DNA from: Dendrophyllia cribrosa
Lineage: Eukaryota; Cnidaria; Anthozoa; Scleractinia; Dendrophylliidae
Length of the DNA: 64,000 nt
Assembly: GCA_024195265.1 (NCBI GenBank)
Contig: JAJLRJ010000005.1
Coordinates: 37,782,207 to 37,846,206, forward strand
Direction: 5' to 3'
The notes under the pieces were generated by a model, which saw only the letters and a program-made list of their open reading frames with translations, made no database searches and was not told where the DNA came from. A program made the translations under genes and the position numbers. Position 1 is the stretch's first letter, and every line of letters starts with the position of its first letter. Of this stretch, positions 1 through 10,741 are shown in pieces.

Positions 1-245
1 GGCCTAAATCCCCAAGCAGACACAAGTAACACAACAAGGAAACAAGGTAAGGTATTTTTATTCCCGATTCTATTTCTAACAAAATGTTCGTTAAATTCCC
101 ATATAAACCTTCATAATTTGCGCAGGTTACGCAACAGTCGGCTTCTCACACAAAGCGCCGCTGTTACGTTACGCCTCAGTAACGTGACGCTCATGTCACA
201 AAAACCACAGACACTCAATATACGGTTTCTCACGCCAGGTTTCTC

Positions 246-375
246 ACATCCGGTTTCAGAAACAAACAACAAACAAACAACTTCCTATGTGCGCTATACC
301 ACATCCGGTTTCAGAAACAAACAACTTCCTCTGGTAGGAAAAAAATAAACGGACGTGCGCTATACAACATCCGGT
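246..375 (+). promoter_or_regulatory. Promoter-proximal tandem repeat with three ETS-like sites
   Basis: Three imperfect copies of a block containing ACATCCGGT (246-254, 301-309, 367-375) lie just upstream of a TATA box. Each is followed by a C/A-rich stretch, and after each ACATCCGGT comes an ACTTCCT. ACATCCGGT is the reverse complement of ACCGGATGT, which fits the ETS-family core; TTCCT also contains a GGAA core on the other strand. The copies are about 55 and 66 bases apart. That ETS factors bind here is inference. Confidence 0.4.
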
Positions 376-412
376 TACAAACAAACAACAAACAAACAAC
401 TTCCTCTGATAG

Positions 413-419
413 TATAAAA
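413..419 (+). promoter_or_regulatory. TATA box of the laminin-G locus
   Basis: TATAAAA lies about 97 bases before the ATG at 510. A start of transcription about 30 bases downstream would fall near 443-450, giving a 5' UTR of roughly 60 bases. This position directly in front of a signal-peptide exon makes it a credible core promoter. Confidence 0.5.
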
Positions 420-509
420 AGAACCACATTGAGCACAAGGAATCAACTCAGACAGGACTTCACCCTGAAGGAAAAAAACAACACCGCTCCAACAGCAACA
501 AAAGCAAAC

Positions 510-633
510 ATGTCGGCTTTGTATTCCATTGTGGGTTTAGTTTGTGTTTTCATTACAGTCAGTCACGTCGGTTTTTCGTGCCTTTCTTGTCACGACACTG
601 ATCTTCAAAGAGATTGTTGTGCGGCAGTTGTTG
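510..633 (+). pseudogene. LG locus exon 1: signal peptide and Cys-rich segment
   Basis: ATG at 510 opens 41 codons and ends at a GTAAGT donor in phase 1. The first ~23 residues form a hydrophobic signal peptide (core LVCVFITVSHVGFS), so the product would be secreted. A short stretch with four cysteines (CLSCHDT, then DCCAA) follows. The start is supported by the TATA box about 97 bases upstream and by the signal sequence. No lesion is seen in this exon. Confidence 0.65.
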
Positions 634-665
634 GTAAGTAGCTTACATGTAATAATTATATTGCT

Positions 666-820
666 GGTTTGCAAGTGACGTCACGGCGGCCATGTTGGTG
701 GTCAAGAACAAAAGCGTTTCTCTTCGCTGGGAACTAAACTCTATTTTCATGCAAATTGTGCGACAAAAATTGTATTGTATTGACCACCAACATGGCCGCC
801 TTGTCACGTGGTTGCAAACC
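666..820. mobile_element. Hairpin MITE in LG intron 1
   Basis: The ~40-base arms GGTTTGCAAGTGAC... and ...GTTGCAAACC are inverted copies around a ~75-base loop. Both arms carry the GGCGGCCATGTTGG-type motif also seen in the element at 21397. No coding content. Confidence 0.6.
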
Positions 821-833
821 AAAAATAACAGCC

Positions 834-1667
834 TTAAGGTCGCGGGGGACAGGTTCCGCTCATCAGTATGCATTTATGAAAAGAGTATGCACGAAGTGCG
901 ACGGCTGATACCGAAAATGCGCGAAATATTCACGAACAGACTCTGTAATGTTTCTGCATCAATAATTGCACGTGCAAAGCGCTGTCTGGTAAAATACACT
1001 ATTTTTAACGTATTGTTTTTCCGCATGAAGTGTTGACAATAGCGCGTGAATTAAAATTAGCAAAATTACCATAAATTTATATTTTTTGCATTCGTGTTTG
1101 CTCGGGAAGCCTTCGGAAGCGTAAAAACAAGCAATTTTGTGTCCAAGAATTCAGCGCGGATAGAGAATGTCATGAGTTGACACTGCAAGGAGGTAAACTA
1201 GGTGTATTGTAGATTGTCATATCTGACTCAAATTTTTTAAATAGCCTTTCAAAGGGAAGATATGAGGCTTCAAATTCTAACATGGACAATTTTACTCCTT
1301 TAAAAGCTAATAACTTTTAATTAAAGTTCAAATAAAAAAATCGGAGTCAGATATGACACAATAGACGTTTTGACGGATCAGTGAGTGGGGAAATCAACTT
1401 GCTTTGTGTTCTCCTGGAGGAGCAAACTTGGACACAAAACCACGTTTTAAGAAAAGATAACTTTAGTAGCTTACAGCATTGCCGCAAAGCGCGATCCCTT
1501 CAATAAAAAACAATCCTTACACACTTCCATTATTCGCCAATATCTCTGTTAAATTTTAGCGAAATCGGCTTTCAAACCTTCACGGTGTAACGTTTTTCAA
1601 AGTGACGCCCCTGCCAAAATTTTGCCTTATGAATTTATTCATGACCAAGTATCCCCCGCGACCTTAA
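834..1667. mobile_element. TTAA-flanked element, terminal type GGTCGCGGGGGA
   Basis: TTAA at 834-837 and 1664-1667 bracket perfect terminal inverted repeats GGTCGCGGGGGA / TCCCCCGCGACC. The 834-bp body has no ORF of note. TTAA flanks fit piggyBac-type target duplication, so I read it as a non-autonomous element. TTAA could instead be part of the inverted repeat. Confidence 0.6.
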
Positions 1668-2230
1668 GTCAGTAGACCGCCAACATAGAGAAAGGACCAT
1701 TGATTTTTTTTTTCTAAAATATCAAACACCAGGGAAAGGTGCTTCCCTGTTTAATCCGTTAATATGTCCACAGTTTAAAGTTAGAGTCATGTTTGATTGT
1801 TTATTATAGCAAATGGAAATTTCTGTAAAGAAATTAATGTGGTTCTGCGTCCATGAGGAAGTAATTAAAATATCAAAATTTGGTATCAACTGAGAAGATA
1901 AGCCAATCAGCTCAGCAGCTTCAAGCTTATTAGCGAAGTGAAGTTGTAAAATTTTATTCTCAAACTTCTTGATAATTCACAAAATTTGAACAAAGAAAGC
2001 GTGACGAAGGAATTTGGAAACCAGATATTAATGAGCATAGATTTTGGCGATTTTATTCCTTCGTTTTCTCTGCATTTTAAAATGATCAGTTGTTGAAGCT
2101 GTATCAAACACTCGAAAGAGTGCTTCATCAGGTATCCAAACACCTTGAGATGGGTTAATAATACTCGGCGGCGCCTCGATTTTTCAACTCACTTCCCTCT
2201 TGCTCGTGTTTGACGACTAATCATCATTAG
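1668..2230. other. LG intron, no recognised feature
   Basis: AT-rich intron sequence with only short chance ORFs. I see no repeat, gene or structured element here. Confidence 0.5.
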
Positions 2231-2423
2231 TGACCACCCCTCCCCCCACAACAACTCCGGAACTTGTGACCACCTCGGCCCCCACAACAGCGCTTCCAAT
2301 GTGTCCTGTGCCAAAGCAACCAGCTCTGCTGACTGGAGTGATGGAATTTGGTCTGGATGTCAACAGTCATGCTGCTTATACTATTAAAAACGACAATCCT
2401 ATCTACAAGCTGATTGGTTCGAG
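2231..2423 (+). pseudogene. LG locus exon 2: Thr/Pro linker and start of LG domain
   Basis: The acceptor at 2229-2230 joins in phase 1 to exon 1, and the exon ends at a GTAAGA donor in phase 2. It encodes a Thr/Pro-rich linker, then CPVPKQPALLTG and MEFGLDVNSHAAYTI. The phrase FGL-x-x-NSH matches the first strands of laminin alpha LG4-type domains. The continuation of the domain (the FRT...GLLFY region) should follow in a further exon that I could not find. Confidence 0.6.
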
Positions 2424-2612
2424 GTAAGATTACTGATTCTTTTTTTTTATTCAACTAAATTGCAACTACTTACAAATGAAAGCTAAATTACTTCATATTA
2501 TTTACTTACATGTTACTACAGTACTCTTAGCCTTACGTATCGTTAGTAGTAATGTAATATACTCTTAGGCAATTGCCTTAGAGAATGTATTACGTTACTA
2601 CTTTCCAGCTGA

Positions 2613-2851
2613 TGGAACAATCATATGGAAAATCATATGCAACAATCATATGGGAAATCAGATGAAATAGTCATATGGAAAATCAGATGAAATAATCATA
2701 TGAAAAAATCATATGGAACAATCCTATGAAACAATCATATGGAACAATCCCATGTAACAATCATATGGAACAATCATATGGAACAATCATATGGAACAAT
2801 CATATGGAACAATCCCATGTAACAATCATATGGAACAATCATATGGAACTA
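2613..2851. repeat. 13-bp minisatellite (GGAACAATCATAT)n
   Basis: About 18 copies of a 13-bp unit. The left half is degenerate (AAATCAGATG variants) and the right half nearly perfect. The unit includes CATATG at its junction. Confidence 0.9.
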
Positions 2852-2959
2852 TGTTTTCAAAATTAAAGTGCGTTTAAATATTCACATTATCAAAACAGGA
2901 CAGAATCACCAAAGCGTGACATTCTCGGAAAAAATATGAAATTTATGACGTAATGGGGT

Positions 2960-2981
2960 CCCCCCCCCCCCCCCCCCCCCC
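2960..2981. repeat. Poly-C run of 22
   Basis: An uninterrupted run of 22 C's, followed by CACCACC. One of many long G:C homopolymers in the window. Confidence 0.95.
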
Positions 2982-3059
2982 ACCACCGACAGAGTACAAA
3001 GTTTTTTTTATAAATTTAAATGTGTGAGTAAGATCTTTTAGTAATATTTACTTACTGCG

Positions 3060-3305
3060 CCTTTCAATAACATGCGGAATTTGAAATTCAAATCTCCACA
3101 AACGGTTGCGTTATTCCCTGCCGTCAATCATAATTAATATGAAAGCCAACGGACCATGTAAAAAAGAAACAAACAAAATGGATCAAAATCTACCAATCAT
3201 AGTGAAGATATGTTTCCTGAGAGGTAAGCTAAGATGATTGACGGCAGTGTAAAACGCAACCGTTGCTGGTGATTTGAATTTCAGATTCCACGTGTTATTG
3301 AAAAG
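3060..3305. mobile_element. Hairpin element beside the Polinton relic
   Basis: Arms of about 75 bases (3061-3135 and 3233-3305) are inverted copies, sharing GACGGCA, GCAACCGTT and TTCAATAACA segments around a ~100-base loop. It abuts the C-terminal end of the polymerase relic. Non-coding. Confidence 0.6.
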
Positions 3306-3339
3306 CGCAATAAAAAAGTTTACTGCAAAGTTCATCAAG

Positions 3340-5870
3340 CCAACTCTATAACGGATTAATAACCGTACGGTACTGTATCGATACAATTTTCGTTGGTTGA
3401 TTGATAACTCTTTTGTCGTACCGAATTTGAATACATTTTCACAATATTCGTTAACTATTTCTTTGTTCTTTCGAGTGATCTTGTTTTCATTTACGATGGT
3501 TACATCTCTTATTTGTTTCTTTACGATTTTAATCAAACTATAATCGTGGTTAAAAAGATTATTATTTTTATGGTTTAATGTAAATCCTTTAATAGCTGAT
3601 TTTTGTTATCACCATATTTTAAACTATAAGATTTCCGCCCTGTTGAAACATTGAGTGATTGTTTCATCTGATAATTCGTCAGTTAATTCACCTAAGATAT
3701 CACCTGTTTTGATATTTTTCGTTCCATCATCGATGGATATGATTGAATCAGTATCGAAGTATAATACTAATTCTCTTGTAAGTAGTCAAGTTTATCGTAT
3801 AGCATTAATCTAGCGTGGCTTGTTGTAAAGCACGCTATGTAAATGTTAGTGTTCTTTGAATCGTCGATAAAATGATCTTTGAAATTGTATGTCATTTGAA
3901 CCATGTCGTCGTTAATGAATTGAATTCAAATTCGAAACATTGTCATCCAACAATATTTTGTAAAATTCCGTGGATTCAGTTACATATCTTATTTGGTTCA
4001 TATTTGATCGTTGATTAAATTTTCCCCAAAGACTGTTTAAACATAATTTTGAAATGCTTCGTAATCCTGGATTGTATTCGAATTTGTCAATATTAATATC
4101 TAGATTCTTTTTTATCTTATTTTTGAAAATATCTTTTTCATCCTTTGTTTTAAAAAACATATTTACTTGATTCTAATTTTTAATTTTCATGAACTTTCGA
4201 ATATAACCTTTGAATAAATCATCACTTGTTTTATCAAAATGCCAGATTTCACATACCTTTAGAATTTTATAACCTGTATCTATGGCTTTGTTTACTTCAT
4301 CCATGTTCCTATGAATCTACGTTCCATATCATTGCGTATACATTTATTTTGGTTTGTTTTTTTTGTTTCAGCATATGTTTTACATGACGTGAATATCAAT
4401 TTTTCGTAATTTTCGGCTTTTATTCTTTGGTTGATACCATCTTGAAGTTGTGTGTTAGACCAGTTTTCAGGTTTTAAATTAGCAAATGCTGTAACGATTA
4501 ACCTGTCTAAACAAATGGTATCTTCATATTTGATTGTTATTATCGATTTTTTTCTAATTGCTGTGTCTTTTAATTGTCATATATAGTATACCAGCTCCAT
4601 GTGGTATTTTTACACTTTGCATTATAATTTTACATTTTTCTATTGGAATTTTTTTGTATTCGAGGATATTTATTATTTGTTCAATATCATCTAATTTAAA
4701 ATATTTACTTTTTTGAATTTTGTTGATATACTATTAGATAATTCACTTTTTTGAATTACAATTCTGACTCTATCATTTTTCTTTAATTTTCTGTCAGTTT
4801 TGACTTTTGAAATCGTTTCATAAAATATTTTGTAAATCGCTTTATCATCATTTAAAGGCTTTAAAATTTTTATTTTATATTCGTTTGTGTAAGAACTGAA
4901 TTTTTTATTTTGTGAATTGCGTGTTTGTATGATTTCAAACCGTTTTAAACTTGTATTTTCTGTTTGAAAAAGATTATCATCGAATTTGAAAAGATAATCA
5001 CTCCTAGGTATTGGAACAGGAACTGGTTTTTTCCAACAATATTTTTTTAGTCCTTGGTGCTGGAACTGGTTTGTAATCATCTCTAAATTGTGGCGGTGGA
5101 GCTATGATGTCATTTTCATATTGTTAAAGTGCATATGAAGTAATTTTTTATTTTGTCTTTTTGTGGAGGCTATTATGTCTTTATTTCGAAATGATAAAAG
5201 AAATTTGTCAGAAAAAAATTTAAGGCCTCTTTCTTGCCGTCCAAAGTAGCACAATTTGCAGAAATCAGTGTCCCGGAGACTGGGAACGAGTTGTCGATAT
5301 CCATTGTGTTGATGACGTAGAAAATAATTGAGATTCGTTCCTTTGTATGCTCACAGTGTGTTTCGTTCCATTTCTTCAAAAGAATGTCAGACTGTGATGA
5401 AATTATGTCTTCTACAGAGTCTCTGTCAGACAGACAGAAAGTCGCCGAGGTCAAAGCCTTCTCCTTTGCCGCCACGATACTCGTGAATTGAAGTATTTTC
5501 TACGTCACAGCCTTGTAATACAATAGCTTTGGCCGCGCGCTCGATAGAGACACTTTCTGGCGGAAAATTCAAAACTTTCAAGCCGAATAATTTTTACAAT
5601 GGGAAGGATCTTTTCGATGAAACCCACAAATTTAGATAAAGAAAGTTAAGCACTATCAAACCATGGAAATTATTTTTTTACTTCATATGCACTTTAACCA
5701 TCTCTTTCACATTCCTACGTGGAGATGGAATTGGTTTGTAATCATTTTGAAATTGCGGTGGCGGAGCTATGATGTCATTTTCATATTGATTAACCATTTG
5801 TTTAAAATTACTGGATGCTTTTATGCTTCTCCTCATAATATATATAGTTAGGCTTAGCTTAACAGCGGCG
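3340..5870 (-). pseudogene. Polinton/Maverick protein-primed DNA polymerase B relic
   Basis: Read right to left on the minus strand, broken frames spell a family B polymerase of the protein-primed Polinton type. Near 5700-5870 and again near 5030-5100 is a repeated PPPQF-x-x-DYKP motif. At 4690-4840 is DRVRIVIQKSEL, typical of the N-terminal part. At 4340-4560 is a PENW segment. At 3950-4100 is the signature KLCLNSLWGKF, and at about 3740-3765 is FDTDS, the motif C metal-binding site. Sequence expected between the 4.4-kb and 4.3-kb segments is missing, so there is an internal deletion. Multiple stops and frameshifts make it inactive. A TTAA element (5124-5697) splits the N-terminal part. The family call is strong; its exact extent is approximate. 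Confidence 0.75.
5124..5697. mobile_element. TTAA-flanked element inside the Polinton relic
   Basis: TTAA at 5124-5127 and 5694-5697 flank inverted ends AGTGCATATGAAG / CTTCATATGCACT. The internal minus ORF (5173-5475, 100 codons) has no recognised domain. Polinton coding sequence lies on both sides, so the element inserted after the Polinton did. Confidence 0.65.
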
Positions 5871-5889
5871 CCCTCTGAAGACCCTCTGA

Positions 5890-7070
5890 ACAAGCTTAAC
5901 TAAGATGAAACTTAACTAATAGGTGAAAGATCGGAAGCAAAAGAATTAAGATTAATATTGACGACCGGGCTATTTTTTAATTTTAGCAATTCTCAAAAAC
6001 AGTATTACCCGACCGTCTGCACAGTACATTTAGACCGTACAAAAGTTCACAAAAACAACTTTTTCTCCGTCTAGAATAACTATTACGACTACTGTTAAAA
6101 AATACAGTTGTTGCTTGTCAAAAAATGCCTGAGAAACTGATTTGGAAATCAAAATTGCCAAAAATACACAAACATATTTGCATACGGCCACGCGAGTGAA
6201 GTTAGGACTATAATAAAATTCAAGTCTTGTTTTGTTTACATAAAATCGCTTTTCAACCTATGTAATGAATGAACAAACACATAAAAATGGACAACACAAT
6301 CTTCTTTCGAAAATTTTTATTCAAATCTCCATTAGTTTATGTTGAAAAGCAAAACGCAATACGCGCATCGAGGCCGAGCCGTGTCTTCGATGAAATTCAA
6401 GAAATTTAAGCTACACGTTTAAAAACAATTCTCCAAAACTAACGAGAACACGTTAACAAAAAGTCAATCACAGATTGATATCAAGATAAATTCCCATCGA
6501 AAAATGTAATTTGTTTTACCTTTAAGTCCCTCCGGCGACTACTGTGCTTGGAAATTCTTTAAATCTCCGCTTTGGTGCTGAAATCCGTACAACGAACTCA
6601 TCTCTCGCATTGCTAAAAACGTATATAGTTCCTCGAAGCAAGATTTTATCCCTGAAAGCTCTTCTTTTTCCACTAAAGCGGCTTCTGAGTATCCCTTAAT
6701 TAGCATCCCTGTCTTGAGTAGCAAACCACGAAAAAATGCAGGAAAATAACGACTTTGATTTAAACCGTTTTCTCCGCTCAGTAAACACAGCAAAACATCA
6801 AAGTGTTTTCACAGCTGACGTGACATTCGGCCGTGTAACCGCGCGAAAAAAAAGCCTCGCTTTGGTTTCAACATGACGTCGTACGCGCATGTTTTGCGAC
6901 GTCATACGCGCCCGCGAGCTAGTCCTCCGCTAAGATCCCGGATGTTGTGACACACATGTTTTTGTTCCAGACAGCGCCCGCGAAACATTCCGCTAGCCAT
7001 GACCATGAAAAATTACGGCATGGGTTCTATGAGTATGGGGCTGCGCAGCCGGGCCTTCGGCCCGGCAAGT
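5890..7070. other. Unassigned segment between two Polinton-like stretches
   Basis: More GC-rich than its flanks. It holds a minus ORF of 84 codons at 6539-6793 with no recognised motif, and a GC hairpin near 7042-7062. It may be a later insertion into the Polinton relic, but I found no clear terminal repeats. Confidence 0.3.
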
Positions 7071-7224
7071 GCTCCGCTATTAACTAATTGTTGTACCTCA
7101 TCAAGTGTGATTCCACTTTATAGACCACGCATTAATTGATTTCGGTTCATTTTCATTATACTATAAGTATATAATTTATTTTTTTAAATCTTTTCGTCAT
7201 TGAATAATCCCAAATGAATCTTTT

Positions 7225-7530
7225 AAACTATATTAAAAAATATATATATTTTTCGATTTTTGAATTTTCTAATTTTACAGCATGTATTTTCGTCTTCAGG
7301 TGCACATGTTTTGCAGCCAAACAATATGATTTGTCACAAAAATCACAATACCATTCCTGGTTGAACATATATCGAGTTTTGCTTCTTTTTCTAGCAGTTT
7401 TCTATCGGTGTCATTATGATGCTTTATCTGTCCACCTCTTTTCCTCTTTATTTCATTCATCACTATTAATATACTATATATATATTTAAATGAATTTTTC
7501 AATGCATCATAATTTTTGTTTATTGCATTC
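7225..7530 (-). pseudogene. Degraded C2H2 zinc-finger ORF, probably part of the Polinton relic
   Basis: On the minus strand an ORF with a basic stretch (NEIKRKRGGQIKHHND) shifts frame and continues as WYCDFCDKSYCLAAKH and HLKTKIH. This is a Cys-x2-Cys...His-x-His-type finger like those of U1-type or short viral-like zinc-finger proteins. AT-rich base composition matches the polymerase relic at 3.3-5.9 kb on the same strand. Membership of the same former Polinton is inferred from strand and composition only. Confidence 0.45.
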
Positions 7531-8000
7531 ATATAACCAAGGTATAAATCAATGTAATCAGCTTAAAAAAACAATTTTGAGCAACATTTTGAACTGACAG
7601 GATGACCTTTATTATTATAATAATAGAGAGCTTAAGCAACCACAACGGTGACGGAAGCGAGAACGGCACAAAACAATAAGTTTAATGAGCGAAAACAATG
7701 CCTTTGCGCGTGTTGCACGTGCGTTTTACATTTTGGTACGTTTCTTTGCCGTTCCCTGCAAAACAACAACGTCAAGTGATCAAATTATAGGTTGTATGGA
7801 GAACGTGAACACGCGACGGTTAATTTTCCTTTCTCCATTTAAACCGGGTAAGCCATCCCTTCAAATTTAGCTCCTGGACAATCCAGACACATTAGACAAA
7901 CTAAACAAATTGGAACAACTGCAAAGTAGTTTAAAAAAGCGCGAATCCTTTTTTCAAGTGACGTTTTTTATGGCGTTGCCGTCGTCGTTGCTTAAGCTCT

Positions 8001-8195
8001 CTAACGTCTCAGTGACCGAAAATTTGCTTTCACTATGTCAAGTAATGACTCCTCGGCAGTGTTCTTGATGATTGTATTATAAAATCCAAAGATTGTACGT
8101 TTTGTTTTATTGAAATCTATAATACTATATTCAAGAATTATCAAATCATTCATGTAGTCGATTTGTGCAGGTGTAAGATTCTTTGATACGATTTT
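8001..8195 (-). pseudogene. ORF fragment, probably Polinton-derived
   Basis: The minus strand is open for about 60 codons, containing NLTPAQIDYMNDLIILEYS and ending in a stop at 8001-8003. No family recognised. A further minus ORF (8630-8821, 63 codons) has similar lysine/isoleucine-rich composition. Both look like decayed genes of the AT-rich element that fills 7.1-9 kb. Confidence 0.3.
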
Positions 8196-8320
8196 TCATA
8201 TATTCTATTTCATTCAATTCAAAATCAATATCTTTCTATAATAATATGTATATTATTAACCAAATTCGTTTTTGCTCTATGAAATCAGGTTCGTCAATGA
8301 ATTCAATCATATATTTAACC

Positions 8321-8610
8321 ACTATTCACCTCAGTGGAGGTGGGTAGTGGTGAATATTTACCGAGCCGCGAAGCAGCAAGGTAAATATCCACCACTACCC
8401 ACCTACACTGAGGTGAATAGTTGTTTTAGTATATACTGAAACAGTGAGATAATACAACAAAAATGATGCTTTTTAACTCATTTATTCCTGTCAACGATTG
8501 CAATTTCCGCGCGCAAATTGCTGGGAGGTGAATAGCACTTGCTATTCCGAGTTTCAGTAGCCAATCAGAGTGCGCCAACAATGATATCCACTGTTTCAGT
8601 ATATACTAAA
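8321..8610. mobile_element. MITE with nested hairpin
   Basis: Inverted ends TTTAGTATATACTGAAAC (8425) and GTTTCAGTATATACTAAA (to 8610) bracket a ~185-bp body. Adjoining it at 8321-8420 is a near-perfect 100-bp hairpin whose arms contain ACTATTCACCTCAGTG. The two parts may be one element. It interrupts the AT-rich Polinton-like sequence. Confidence 0.55.
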
Positions 8611-9063
8611 TACATATATCTCCTATTTTTTATATAATATATTTTTTCATTTCAATAATATCATCCATTTTAGTGGTTTTTAAAACATCGTATGCACTGT
8701 CATAATTGTCATTTTCTATATCATTACATATTATGTGAATAAGCTCAATCAAACATATATTTTCATCGATTTCTTGTAGTTTCCTTGTGTACAATTTTAA
8801 AAGCTTATATTTATGCTCCATTATATCTAATACTCTATTTTTCGCAGCGATTTTATCATGAAGATCGCCTATTTCTTGCTCACATATATCAATATCATTC
8901 TGAATTTTTTCAATGATATTTTGTTTTTTTTTTCGATGATAGATTCTTTATTCATAATATAATTATAATAGTTTATATATTTAAATAATAGCCAGAAACA
9001 ATACATATTTTTGGCTAACAAAGTAGCGAAAACAAGCATATGAATATAGTGTTGCTTATACAG

Positions 9064-9097
9064 CAGTTTGCAAAAATCTGATGGAAACTGGCACACA
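9064..9097 (+). pseudogene. LG locus: mini-exon with SDGNWHT
   Basis: A 34-base block between an acceptor (TATACAG) and a GTATGT donor encodes SLQKSDGNWHT. DG-x-WH-x is the most conserved motif of laminin G domains. Incoming phase 2 matches the exon at 2231-2423 and outgoing phase 0 matches the block at 9383. It is short, so the phase agreement and the matching continuation carry the call. Confidence 0.5.
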
Positions 9098-9382
9098 GTA
9101 TGTACTGTTTGTTTGTTGTTTCATTTAATAAGCTTTGATAATATATATTGTCAGAAAGTTGCAAAGTTTGCCTTTTTAATAGCAGGCTGGTTTCTATATC
9201 ATGACATCGCTGCGATCTTTAAAAAAGTTCAGCGCTCATGTGGAAACTGGTCAACACAGCGATGGCTCAACTTCTTTTTGCAACAGTCGTAGCGATTGCA
9301 GCGATCGCAACAATCATATGGAAACTAGGCTTTATATCAGCTTTCTTAAGCAGTCTCTTGATGGCAGTCTTGTATTTCTTAG

Positions 9383-9538
9383 GTGCGGCTTTAAAGGAAA
9401 GGATTTAGTGGAACACTTTACGTGGATGACAAAAGAGTGGCCTCCGGCCAAGCTGCAGACACACCCAGATATATGAACGGACTTCAGACGCTGTTTCTTG
9501 GTGGATTACCCAAGGGATTTGATTCCAAACGAGTTCCG
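9383..9538 (+). pseudogene. LG locus: second half of first LG domain, with in-frame stop
   Basis: After a TTCTTAG acceptor the 52 codons read VRL, a TAA stop (9392-9394), RKGF, then SGTLYVDDKRVASGQ and, further on, LFLGGLPKGF before a GTCAGT donor. GTLYVDD and LFLGGLP are typical LG-domain strands. The LG reading frame is otherwise open through the exon, so the TAA looks like a point mutation in a former sense codon. It is the strongest evidence that this copy is broken. The expected next segment, with the conserved GC-x-R Cys motif, was not located. Confidence 0.6.
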
Positions 9539-9779
9539 GTCAGTACAGTTCAGCTACTGTTAGTTTATTCAATTCACCGAAGATTAGGGCCAGTCATTTA
9601 AACGAAGTTTAGACGGTGTTTAACAAAACCGCGGTCTAAGCCAATTTCAGTTTCGCGGGGTTGAAAACAATGGCTACACTTGTAAATTACACTGGTAAAA
9701 GTTTTATTGAATTGACCTCTGGTTTTCACTAGCCGTTGAAAACGGTCCCGACATAAGCATAAGCGCACGTAGTAAGGGA

Positions 9780-10395
9780 GGGTAAGGGTCGGGTTTGTTT
9801 CGTGGTAATGGAGGGGAAGGGATGAGTTTGTTTTGTAGTAAGGGAGGGCATGGACGGGTTTCATTCGCAGCAAACGAGGGGAAGGTACGGATTGTTTGGT
9901 AGTAAGGGAGGGCAAGGGAATGGTTTGTTTCGTAGTAATTGAGGGGAAGGGACAGGTTTGTTTCGTAGTAAGGGAGGGGAAGGGACGGGGTTTTTTCGTA
10001 GTAAAGAAAGGGAAGAGACGCATTTGTTTCGTAGTAAGGGAGGGGAAGGGACGGGTTTTTTTCGTAGTAAAGAAAGGGAAGAGACGCATTTGTTTCGTAG
10101 TAAGGGAAGGGAAGGGACGAGTTTGTTTCGTAGTAAAGAAAGGGAAGAGACGCATTTGTTTCGTAGTAAGGGAGGGGAAGGGACGGGTTTGTTTCGTAGT
10201 TAGGAGAGGGGAAGGGAAGGGTTTGTTTCGTAGTAAGGAAGAGGATCGGGACGTATTTGTTTCGTAGTATGGGAGGGAAAGAGACGGATTTGTTTCGTAG
10301 TAAGGGAGGGGAAGAGACGGATTTGTTTCGTAGTAAGGGAGGGACAGGGACGGGTTTGTTTCGTAGTAAGGGAGGGGAAGGGACGGGTTTGTTTT
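9780..10395. repeat. 33-bp minisatellite, open in several frames
   Basis: About 18-19 units of the type TTTGTTTCGTAGTAAGGGAG plus a GGGAAGGGACGGG half. Because 33 is divisible by three, the array stays open on both strands and creates a 312-codon minus ORF (9598-10536) of 11-residue repeats. The repeated residues shift register between copies, which argues against selection on the protein. Confidence 0.9.
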
Positions 10396-10690
10396 GATTA
10401 GCTGTTTGTTGAGCGAAATGCCTGTTGCTGAAGCATGTGGTTCATGTAACTGACTTTCAAATTGGTTCACAAGTAAGTAAGTCAGGAACGTAACAGTGAA
10501 CAACGTAAACATTGGTGAGCCAACTGCTCCGTACAAGACGCAGGACTGTTACCGTGACAGCCTTGAGTCAGGAGTCAGCTTTGAAAATGGAGTGGGATAC
10601 CTGAAAGTTGGTGGGTGATGTGCAAGGATTTGAGAAGGCCATTGTCAAATTAATAGAAACGAGTACCGCAACTTAATGTTATTGTCAGTA

Positions 10691-10708
10691 TTAACCCTAT
10701 TCGGCCTG

Positions 10709-10741
<33 letters not shown>

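Noticed and set aside
2613..2851. CRISPR-like array
   Set aside because: Contiguous 13-bp units with no spacers, in animal DNA.
6539..6793. 84-residue minus ORF as a gene
   Set aside because: No recognised motif, no splice partners, and it lies in sequence between degraded elements.
9598..10536. 312-residue minus-strand ORF with PYYETNPSLP repeats as a protein gene
   Set aside because: It is the translation of a 33-bp minisatellite; the repeat changes register within the ORF, and the other strand is open too.
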